Source of the DNA: JBBAFS01 sp041655255
GTDB taxonomy: Bacteria > Spirochaetota > Spirochaetia > Sphaerochaetales > Sphaerochaetaceae
Length of the DNA: 9,546 nucleotides
Assembly (NCBI GenBank): GCA_041655255.1
Contig: JBBAFS010000062.1
Coordinates: 1-9,546, forward strand
Reading direction: 5' to 3'
A program made the position numbers and the translations under genes. A model generated the notes under the pieces. The model saw only the letters and a program-made list of their open reading frames with translations, was not told the DNA's origin and did not search any database. Positions 1 to 5,554 of this stretch are shown in pieces (positions within the stretch are counted from its first letter, which is position 1; every line of letters begins with the position of its first letter).

Positions 1-4
1 TACT

Positions 5-634
5 ATGTTTATACACGAAAGAGAGAGCGTTGCTGTGATGATGAAGCGCCTCTATGATAGATTTCTTACCACCTCAACTGGGGGAAATGTGAGTTTACGC
101 TTAGATGCACACACTGTGTGTATCACCGGTGGTTCAAGTGATAAATCCCTTTTAACAAAAGAAGAGGTGGGAGTTGTTACACTTAGTAACAACAACCTCA
201 CCCCCACCATACGCCTCAGTAGTGAAACAGAGATGCATCTGAGTATCTACCAAAGCCGAGAGGATGTGAAAGCGATTATCCATGCTCACCCTTTATATGC
301 CACAAGTTTTAGTGCCCTTAAAGAGATTCCTCGAATCGATCTTATTGGAGAGAGTTTTGTTGTTCTTAAAGAAGTTGCTTTTGTTGCATATGAACAGATG
401 GGGACAAAAGCTTTAGCTTCTAAGGTGAGTTCAGCACTAAAAAAGTGTGATGTTGCGTTATTAGAAAATCATGGAGTTGTGAGTGTCGGTTCAACTTTAT
501 TAGAAGCTTTTGACAAACTAGAAGTATTAGAACAAAGTGCCCACATGACACTCATCACTGAGATGATGGAAAGCTTATCTAAGAAGTGGAAAGTCTCTCC
601 TCTTACTGAAAGCGCTAAAAAGGATCTTTCATGA
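5..634 (+). CDS. Class II aldolase/adducin-family protein, FucA-like
   Basis: This is probably a cytoplasmic zinc-dependent sugar-phosphate aldolase or a relative such as an epimerase or dehydratase. Seen in the 209-residue product: a phosphate-binding GGNVS loop at 26-30, an SSE motif with Glu74, the HAHP motif with His93 and His95, and an ENHG motif with His156. These positions match Glu73, His92, His94 and His155 of E. coli L-fuculose-1-phosphate aldolase with an offset of one, so the catalytic acid and all three zinc ligands are kept. The length also fits (FucA is 215 residues), so the ATG at position 5 is probably the true start. The sequence is open upstream, however, and only four bases precede it, so no ribosome binding site can be judged. 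The C-terminal tail that carries a catalytic Tyr in FucA is not recognisable. The substrate cannot be deduced. The stop overlaps the next gene as ATGA, implying coupled translation with the DUF6062 protein. Confidence 0.87.
   Translation: MFIHERESVAVMMKRLYDRFLTTSTGGNVSLRLDAHTVCITGGSSDKSLLTKEEVGVVTLSNNNLTPTIRLSSETEMHLSIYQSREDVKAIIHAHPLYATSFSALKEIPRIDLIGESFVVLKEVAFVAYEQMGTKALASKVSSALKKCDVALLENHGVVSVGSTLLEAFDKLEVLEQSAHMTLITEMMESLSKKWKVSPLTESAKKDLS
621..624 (+). promoter_or_regulatory. Ribosome binding site of the DUF6062 gene
   Basis: AGGA lies 6 nt before the ATG at 631, inside the last codons of the aldolase gene. It supports this start and, with the ATGA overlap, coupled translation of the pair. 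Confidence 0.55.
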
Positions 635-1365
635 AACTTGAACTACAAACAATACCAGTGTGGGATGCTGTACAACAAGAGAGTGAGTGTCATATCTGTC
701 ATTTAATGAAACAAGCTGAACAAGATTGTACGAACTACTATCTTGGCTCTTCAGTGATGAATCCCTCTACTCGGGTGAAAGTAAACCAGAGAGGGTTTTG
801 TCACCACCACTGGCACTCTTTATTAGAGATTAAAAATACTCAAGGTCTCTCTCTTATTGAACACACCCATCTTGGAGAGATGCAAGAATACCTAACATCT
901 TCTTTGAATACTCTCATAGAAGACCCTTTACGTAAAAAGGGGATTGCACACCTTACAAAAAAGATTCAACAAAGGACCAAGGGGTGTTTAATCTGTTCAG
1001 ACATGAATCAAAGGTTAATTAGATATCTTTACACGACGGTCGTGTTATATGAGCAAGATGAGACATTTAAAGAAGCACTCTCCTTGTCAAAAGGAGTCTG
1101 TTTATACCATTTGCCTCAATTACTTGAAGCAGCAGAACTCTATCTCTCTAAGAGTGTGAAAAAAGATTTTATTTCAACTCTTTCTCAATTAACACACACT
1201 CATCTTAAACGACTTGAACAAGAGTTGTGGTGGATGACTCAAAAGTTTAAATCAGAGAATAAAGAGAAAGGGTGGAATAACAGCGAAGATGTCCATCGTC
1301 GCTATATCCAAAAGCTTACTGGAGAGGGCCGCCTTTATGTTGAAATGTCTTCAAAGGAAAAGTGA
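631..1365 (+). CDS. DUF6062 family protein with duplicated CX2C...CX2H sites
   Basis: The product has 244 residues and I recognise it from memory as DUF6062, a family without an assigned function. Seen: two similar modules. The first has Cys20 and Cys23, then Cys57 and His60 in a GFCHHH motif. The second has Cys119 and Cys122, then Cys157 and His160 in GVCLYH. The spacing between the pairs is 33 and 34 residues, and each pair is followed by a similar helical stretch (SLLEI and QLLEA). The C-terminal WNNSEDVHRR motif is also typical of the family. CX2C plus CX2H sets suggest two bound metal ions, probably zinc, but this is inferred. There is no signal peptide or membrane segment, so it is probably cytoplasmic. 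The ATG lies in the ATGA overlap with the aldolase gene, with AGGA (621-624) 6 nt upstream. The last 50 bp overlap the minus-strand gene in antisense. Confidence 0.85.
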   Translation: MKLELQTIPVWDAVQQESECHICHLMKQAEQDCTNYYLGSSVMNPSTRVKVNQRGFCHHHWHSLLEIKNTQGLSLIEHTHLGEMQEYLTSSLNTLIEDPLRKKGIAHLTKKIQQRTKGCLICSDMNQRLIRYLYTTVVLYEQDETFKEALSLSKGVCLYHLPQLLEAAELYLSKSVKKDFISTLSQLTHTHLKRLEQELWWMTQKFKSENKEKGWNNSEDVHRRYIQKLTGEGRLYVEMSSKEK

Positions 1366-1882
1366 GTTGACGGATTGAAGAGTGGACCTCTTCAATGGGG
1401 CGCTTTTTCAATAAGGTTGTGTGATCTTCCCCTTTGTAGTAGTGGTAATAATCGATAGTGCTTCCTTCAGCACGATAAATCAGAATATAATTTTTATGTG
1501 GTAAAAGAGACATCGCTAGGGGTAATATACAATTCGATCCTTCTTTGAGGTAGTGTAAAGCCATTAACTCTTTTTGAGTGAGATATGTTTCACGAACCAC
1601 TAAAGAGAACAAAGGGGAACTTTCTCTCTCTTCTCGAGTGTGAATGAGGAGATCTGGTGTAATAAGACTCTCTTTAAGAGGATAAGCCATATCGACATAA
1701 TAAGGGGAGTGTGAAATTTCTAAGCGTGTTTCTAACTCTTGGGCTATTCGATGGGTAACTGAGTAGCGATTCTTTGTGAGTTCTAAGAGATGAGAATCGT
1801 GCTCTACTAAAGAGCCCAATGAGCTAATAAAGGCTTGAAAGAGGGTAATAACTTCGTATGTATCTATCAGATAACTACTCAT
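1316..1882 (-). CDS. Hypothetical protein, possible degenerate PD-(D/E)XK nuclease-like fold
   Basis: The product has 188 residues from the ATG at 1882. Function was not recognised with certainty. Seen: an HRIAQELE helix at 44-51, VDMAYP at 63-68, TPDLLIH at 75-81, a hydrophobic strand ending VVRE (Glu98), then a helix (QKELMALHYLKE) and a strand (NYILIYRAEG). This order resembles a nuclease-fold family remembered with motifs HRLA, VDCEY, PDIIIH and an E-x-K strand. Asp77 would be the metal ligand and Glu98 the acid of E-x-K, but Tyr100 replaces the Lys, so activity may be lost. The link is inferred from a remembered pattern and could be wrong. A TTG at 1900 would add six residues. I chose the ATG because a -10-like box ends 6 nt before it and neither start has a Shine-Dalgarno. 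The 3' end overlaps the convergent DUF6062 gene by 50 bp. No membrane segment or signal peptide is seen. Confidence 0.7.
   Translation of the reverse strand: MSSYLIDTYEVITLFQAFISSLGSLVEHDSHLLELTKNRYSVTHRIAQELETRLEISHSPYYVDMAYPLKESLITPDLLIHTREERESSPLFSLVVRETYLTQKELMALHYLKEGSNCILPLAMSLLPHKNYILIYRAEGSTIDYYHYYKGEDHTTLLKKRPIEEVHSSIRQLTFPLKTFQHKGGPLQ
1374..1396 (+). terminator. Hairpin with offset T-run after the DUF6062 gene
   Basis: A perfect 9-bp inverted repeat, ATTGAAGAG and CTCTTCAAT, flanks a 5-nt TGGAC loop and starts 8 nt after the DUF6062 stop. A run of five T (1404-1408) follows after 7 nt, which is farther than in a classic intrinsic terminator. It lies inside the 3' coding part of the antisense gene. 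Its position suggests that it ends the aldolase-DUF6062 transcript, but the offset T-run makes this uncertain. Confidence 0.45.
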
Positions 1883-1888
1883 CACGTT

Positions 1889-1916
1889 ATTGTACCACAA
1901 TCATTGTGAGAATCAA
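1889..1916 (-). promoter_or_regulatory. Candidate promoter of the 1316-1882 gene, leaderless layout
   Basis: Read on the minus strand, TTGATT (1916-1911, four of six matches to the -35 consensus) is separated by 16 bp from TACAAT (1894-1889, five of six matches to -10). The -10 box ends 6 nt before the ATG at 1882, so transcription would start at or within a base of the A of the ATG. There is no Shine-Dalgarno. It is the only promoter-like site noticed in the gap between this gene and OsmC. Confidence 0.5.
1896..1908. promoter_or_regulatory. 13-bp dyad between -35 and -10, possible operator
   Basis: CACAAT-C-ATTGTG is a perfect 6-1-6 inverted repeat that sits in the spacer of the candidate promoter of the 1316-1882 gene. 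A repressor bound here would block RNA polymerase. No cognate regulator is visible in the window, and short AT-rich dyads also occur by chance. Confidence 0.3.
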
Positions 1917-2005
1917 TCATACACCTAACATGTAGTAATACTTTAGCTCGTGTAAATTCTTTACGTTATTTTTGTGATTATCTTTGGGAGGTTGGTGAAA
2001 TAACA

Positions 2006-2029
2006 GAAGCTACACTGATGTGTAGCTTC
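2006..2029 (-). terminator. Hairpin ending the aspS-flavoprotein-OsmC unit
   Basis: GAAGCTACAC and GTGTAGCTTC form a perfect 10-bp stem with a TGAT loop, 20 bp past the OsmC stop. On the minus strand the stem is followed by TGTTATTTC, which is moderately T-rich. On the plus strand no T-run follows, so a minus-strand terminator is the better reading. The rest of the 1883-2049 gap holds the promoter of the next gene and no further ORF that I can support. Confidence 0.62.
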
Positions 2030-2049
2030 ATAGCATATGGTATGAGAGG

Positions 2050-2445
2050 TTATGTAAAAGAGACACTCCAACTCATGGTGGCAACCTTAGAGAGGGTTTG
2101 GTAGGTGGAGCAATAGCGGGTAGCTATTTCAAAAGCTTTTTCAAACTTAGCTTCATCTTCGGCCCCTTTTGCAGTGACTTTGACTTCGACTGTTTCTAAA
2201 AGTGCCACTTTCTCATCGTTTTTAATCCCGGTAATGTCGAGATCAACTCCATCGTAGGAGATCTGCATTTTATCAATAATAGACTCTAGTGTAGCAAACA
2301 GACAATGTGAGAGTCCTCCTAATACTAAATCGTATGCTTTAAAGGCTCCTTCTTTAGCTCCAAGAGTGAGTGTGCTGTTTCTATCACTGGTCAATGTCCC
2401 ATCTTTGCCTATAAATGATGCAACTACATGTGTTCGTTCACCCAT
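2050..2445 (-). CDS. OsmC family protein
   Basis: The product has 131 residues and resembles small OsmC/YhfA-type proteins. OsmC and Ohr members are cytoplasmic dimers that reduce organic hydroperoxides with a pair of cysteines; the role of many short relatives is unknown. Seen: a glycine-rich N-terminal beta region, then GGLSHCLFATLESI with Cys48 at the start of the central helix, a beta stretch VEVKVTAKG, a helix, and RYCSTYQTLSK with Cys112. Both conserved cysteines are therefore present, so peroxidatic activity is possible. The start is firm: AAGGAGG lies 8 nt before the ATG and overlaps the flavoprotein stop codon. It is the last gene before a hairpin terminator and has no promoter of its own in the 13-bp gap, so it is probably co-transcribed with the flavoprotein and aspS. 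Confidence 0.9.
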   Translation of the reverse strand: MGERTHVVASFIGKDGTLTSDRNSTLTLGAKEGAFKAYDLVLGGLSHCLFATLESIIDKMQISYDGVDLDITGIKNDEKVALLETVEVKVTAKGAEDEAKFEKAFEIATRYCSTYQTLSKVATMSWSVSFT

Positions 2446-2453
2446 GATATAAT

Positions 2454-2460
2454 CCTCCTT
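2454..2460 (-). promoter_or_regulatory. Strong Shine-Dalgarno of the OsmC gene
   Basis: AAGGAGG, with an 8-nt spacer before the ATG at 2445, shares its first two bases with the TAA stop of the upstream flavoprotein gene. It confirms that the organism uses canonical anti-Shine-Dalgarno pairing, which makes its absence before aspS and the 1316-1882 gene more meaningful. Confidence 0.9.
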
Positions 2461-3715
2461 ATCTCTTATCTGGTAATAATATACTCAGAATATCTTCTTT
2501 CGGACACTCACCTAAGGTGGCCGCTGTGGCAGTAGAGAAAGCAACTTGGAGGTTGTATCCTCCACTTTCTCCATCAATGTCTAATACTTCACCACAAAAA
2601 TAGAGTCCTCTCTCTTTTTTTGATTCCATTGTTTGATCATCTACTTCTTCGGTGTTAACCCCACCGGTGGTGACCATAGCTTTATGGACATCGAAAGTAT
2701 CAGCGATCATGTATTGGTCTTTTAAAAGAAGGGGGACAATCTTTTGAAGAGACTTTTTCCCCACTTCAGCTGCCTTTTGGGCATGGTTGATACCAGCTTT
2801 ATCTAAAAGATAGTCGACTAAGTTTTTAGGAATATTGAGTGAGTGGATAATAGTCGCCAGTTGAGAAGAACCTTTTTCATTACAGAGTGTGAGAATATGG
2901 TTGGTGAGTTGTTTTTCAGTATAGGGCTCTGCCAACCAATTGATAGTGATCGTTGTCTCTGAGTGTATGTAGTGAGATAGGTGTAAAGCTGCAGGACCTG
3001 AAAGACCACTGTGGGTAATAAGAAGTGCTCCGCATGTAGTGTTCTGCTTTTGATCGCTCAATATGACCTTTTCAACACTCAGACCTGCTAAAGCGGTGAG
3101 CTCTTTATGTTTCAGTGGAAGTGGTCGTAATGCGGGGCGAGGAGCAATAAGAGAGTGTCCCATCTGTTGTGCTAATACATACCCATCTCCAGTAGAGCCC
3201 GTTTGTGGGTAGGTGAGACCTCCTGTTGCAATAATAACTTGATGTGCTTTGTGACTATGATTGTGTTGATCTGTGAACATAAAGTCTTCTCCCTCTTTTG
3301 AGATAGAGAGAATGCGGGTGTTGTAGCAAAAGTTCACCTTGTTATTAAGACATCGTTGTTTAAGAAGATCTTTCACATCTTGAGCTTGTAATGAGGAGGG
3401 AAAGACTTTGTTATCGGGGCGAATGAGTAGGGCAAGGCCAAGACCTTTGAGAACGTTCATGGTGTGTTGAGGACCTAATAAGGAGAAGGCTTTGCGTAAA
3501 AACTCTTTTTTATCGTAGTAGTGATCTCTCATCTCATCGGAAGAGGTATTGTGTGTCACATTACATTGAGAGGCTCCAGAAAGGAGGAGCTTGCTTCCCA
3601 CATCGCTATTACGTTCATAGAGGGTCACAACGCAAGAGGGCTCTTTTTGAGTAAGGCAGTACGCTGCCCATAACCCACTAGGGCCCCCTCCTATGATGGC
3701 AACATCGCTATCCAC
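2459..3715 (-). CDS. HI0933/BaiN-like NAD(P)/FAD-dependent oxidoreductase
   Basis: This flavoprotein has 418 residues and belongs to the HI0933/YhiN/BaiN family, whose physiological substrate is mostly unknown; BaiN was linked to bile-acid reduction in Clostridium. Seen: an N-terminal dinucleotide-binding GGGPSG at 9-14 followed by a strand ending in Glu34, the family motif GSKLLLSGASQCNVTH at 40-55, ATGG at 163-166 and the C-terminal GEVLDIDGESGGYNLQ at 385-400 that closes the FAD site. In the second motif the usual GGGRCN reads GASQCN, so the conserved Arg is Gln50. The start is GTG: the codon before it is ATT and the one before that is the in-frame aspS stop, and any later start would lose the Rossmann motif. 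No Shine-Dalgarno is close, which suggests reinitiation after aspS termination 3 nt upstream. No membrane segment is seen, so it is probably cytoplasmic. Confidence 0.93.
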   Translation of the reverse strand: MDSDVAIIGGGPSGLWAAYCLTQKEPSCVVTLYERNSDVGSKLLLSGASQCNVTHNTSSDEMRDHYYDKKEFLRKAFSLLGPQHTMNVLKGLGLALLIRPDNKVFPSSLQAQDVKDLLKQRCLNNKVNFCYNTRILSISKEGEDFMFTDQHNHSHKAHQVIIATGGLTYPQTGSTGDGYVLAQQMGHSLIAPRPALRPLPLKHKELTALAGLSVEKVILSDQKQNTTCGALLITHSGLSGPAALHLSHYIHSETTITINWLAEPYTEKQLTNHILTLCNEKGSSQLATIIHSLNIPKNLVDYLLDKAGINHAQKAAEVGKKSLQKIVPLLLKDQYMIADTFDVHKAMVTTGGVNTEEVDDQTMESKKERGLYFCGEVLDIDGESGGYNLQVAFSTATAATLGECPKEDILSILLPDKR

Positions 3716-3718
3716 AAT

Positions 3719-5500
3719 CTACTTTTTTGCCTCTTTAATCATAATATGAAGATCATCGAGTTGTTGTTGATCGACAAAAGAGGGAGAGTCATCCATCGGT
3801 GAAATACCTGCACTATTTTTTGGGAAAGCAATCACCTCTTTAATGGAGGTTTGCTTTGCCATAATCATCACAATGCGATCAATTCCTGGGGCAATACCAC
3901 CATGTGGGGGAGGACCATACTTAAAAGCATTCAGTAAAAAGCCAAAGCGCTTTTGTGCCTCTTCATCGGGGATATTACATATTCTAAAGACCCGCTTTTG
4001 TAGTTCAATGTCGTGAATCCGAATGGAACCTGAGGCTACCTCATACCCATTTAATACAAGGTCATACAACTCCCCTTTGACTACAGAGGGGTCTTTTTCC
4101 ATATCTTCTATGTATTGCACTTGAGGCATACTAAACATATGGTGTGCTGCTACGTAGTGATTTGCCTCTTCATCAAACTCAAAGAGGGGGAAATCTACAA
4201 TCCAGGCAAAGACAAAAGCATTTTGGTCTATTAAAGAGAGTGTTTTGGCTACTTGAATTCTCACAGCTCCTGCTGATGCACATGCAACTCTCCAAGAGTC
4301 TGCAACAAATAAGAGTAGATCTCCCTCTTTGGCATCCATTTTGGCAATGAGCTCCTCTTCAAGAGAGTCAAAGAATTTAGACACTCCCCCTTCTAAGGTG
4401 TTTTGTGGACCAACTCTCATCCAAGCAAGACCTTTAGCTCCATACACTTTAGCTGCATCTTCTAGTGATGAGATATACTTACGACTAAAAGCAACATCTT
4501 CACTTTTTGGTGCTTTTAACGCTTTGACTACCCCGCCAGATTCCAATACAGCGTGGAAGGTGCCAAAGGTGGAGCGCTTTGCAATCTCATCGACATCGAT
4601 TAACGGAAGGTCGTAACGTAAATCGGGTTTATCGACACCGTAGGTATTAAGAGCATCAAACCAACTTAGGCGCCTAAAGTGCTTCGGTAGTTCATAATTC
4701 ATCGTCTTATTAAAGACATAGTGAAACATCTGCTCCATTAACAAAAGAACATCATCACGATTTACAAAGCTCATCTCTAAGTCCAATTGAGTGAACTCTA
4801 ACTGACGATCTCCTCTGGCATCCTCATCACGGTAACAACGGGCAATTTGGTAATATTTATCAAAACCACCAACCATGAGAATCTGTTTCAATAATTGTGG
4901 GCTTTGAGGAAGGGCATAAAACTTCCCTGGGTGGAGTCGAGCAGGAACTAAGAAATCTCGTGCCCCTTCGGGGGTAGAGCGAATCATAGTGGGAGTTTCA
5001 ATCTCATAAAAATCACGCTCGTTTAAAAACTCTCTGATAGCACGAATAAACTCATGACGAAGTCGGATGCGATCTTGCATCCCTTTTGAACGGAGATCTA
5101 AGTAGCGGTAGGTTAGGCGAGTATCCTCTTTTGCATCGACTTCATCATCGATGACAAATGGGGGTACTTCACACGTACTTAAGATATCTATCTCACGGGC
5201 AATAACTTCAATTTCACCGGTGATCATCTCTTTGTTGATCATCGAATCGGGTCGCAGTGAAACGACCCCTTCAACAGCGATACAGTATTCGCTGTGAAGT
5301 TGAGCTGAGACCTCTTTTAATGCATCAGAGGCGCTCTCATCGACTACGACTTGAGTAAGACCATAACGATCTCTGAGGTTAATAAAGTGGATTCCTCCGT
5401 GGTTACGATCTCGATGGACCCACCCGTTAAGGACAACTGTTTTGCCTTGGTCTTCTTTGGTAAGTTGACCACATGTCACCGTTCTTTGCTTGTATGTCAT
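3719..5500 (-). CDS. aspS: Aspartyl-tRNA synthetase
   Basis: It attaches aspartate to tRNA(Asp), and possibly also to tRNA(Asn) (see findings), in the cytoplasm. The product has 593 residues from the ATG at 5500, close to the 590 of the E. coli enzyme, and has the bacterial domain order. Residues 1-110 form the anticodon-binding OB fold with GWVHRDRNHGG. Class II motif 1 (FYEIETP) lies near 164-170, QSPQ at 199-202 and motif 2 (YRDED) at 223-227. The bacterial GAD-type insertion runs from about 290 to 420, and motif 3 (GIAPGIDR) lies at 535-542. A TTG at 5536 would add twelve residues (MKRIPPSCYISP) unlike any known N-terminus. Those bases instead contain promoter-like boxes, so the ATG at 5500 is preferred. 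No Shine-Dalgarno precedes it. It leads a tight unit with the flavoprotein and OsmC. Confidence 0.98.
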   Translation of the reverse strand: MTYKQRTVTCGQLTKEDQGKTVVLNGWVHRDRNHGGIHFINLRDRYGLTQVVVDESASDALKEVSAQLHSEYCIAVEGVVSLRPDSMINKEMITGEIEVIAREIDILSTCEVPPFVIDDEVDAKEDTRLTYRYLDLRSKGMQDRIRLRHEFIRAIREFLNERDFYEIETPTMIRSTPEGARDFLVPARLHPGKFYALPQSPQLLKQILMVGGFDKYYQIARCYRDEDARGDRQLEFTQLDLEMSFVNRDDVLLLMEQMFHYVFNKTMNYELPKHFRRLSWFDALNTYGVDKPDLRYDLPLIDVDEIAKRSTFGTFHAVLESGGVVKALKAPKSEDVAFSRKYISSLEDAAKVYGAKGLAWMRVGPQNTLEGGVSKFFDSLEEELIAKMDAKEGDLLLFVADSWRVACASAGAVRIQVAKTLSLIDQNAFVFAWIVDFPLFEFDEEANHYVAAHHMFSMPQVQYIEDMEKDPSVVKGELYDLVLNGYEVASGSIRIHDIELQKRVFRICNIPDEEAQKRFGFLLNAFKYGPPPHGGIAPGIDRIVMIMAKQTSIKEVIAFPKNSAGISPMDDSPSFVDQQQLDDLHIMIKEAKK

Positions 5501-5506
5501 GGGCGA

Positions 5507-5536
5507 AATATAGCACGAGGGAGGAATTCTTTTCAA
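5507..5536 (-). promoter_or_regulatory. Candidate aspS promoter, leaderless layout
   Basis: On the minus strand, TTGAAA (5536-5531, five of six matches to -35) is followed after 18 bp by TATATT (5512-5507, five of six matches to -10). The -10 box ends 6 nt before the ATG at 5500, as in the 1316-1882 gene, so the predicted transcript begins at or next to the start codon. The boxes lie in the 54-bp gap after the upstream dehydratase-like gene, in which no convincing terminator was seen. Read-through from upstream could therefore add to aspS expression. Confidence 0.5.
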
Positions 5537-5546
5537 TGTAACATTG
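5534..5546. promoter_or_regulatory. 13-bp dyad overlapping the aspS -35 box, possible operator
   Basis: CAATGT-A-ACATTG is a perfect 6-1-6 inverted repeat whose left arm overlaps half of the -35 hexamer of the aspS promoter candidate. The spacing matches the dyad at 1896-1908, but the half-sites differ, so a shared regulator is not implied. Confidence 0.3.
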
Positions 5547-5554
5547 CGTTCTCT

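Noticed and set aside
1952..1975. GTAAA-TTC-TTTAC followed by a T-rich stretch on the + strand
   Set aside because: The stem is only 5 bp of mostly A-T pairs and no plus-strand gene ends nearby; the last one ends at 1365.
1982..2003. GGGAGG followed by GTG on the + strand in the gap, resembling a small gene start
   Set aside because: The frame stops after two codons (GTG AAA TAA), so no product can be supported.
4144..4616. Plus-strand open frames of 68 and 95 codons opposite aspS
   Set aside because: They lie fully antisense to a conserved synthetase, show no recognisable motif and no Shine-Dalgarno context, so they are shadow frames.
5501..5536. TTG start for aspS at 5536 adding twelve residues
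   Set aside because: The extension does not resemble any AspRS N-terminus, has no Shine-Dalgarno, and its bases contain the -35 and -10 boxes; the ATG at 5500 gives a normal length.
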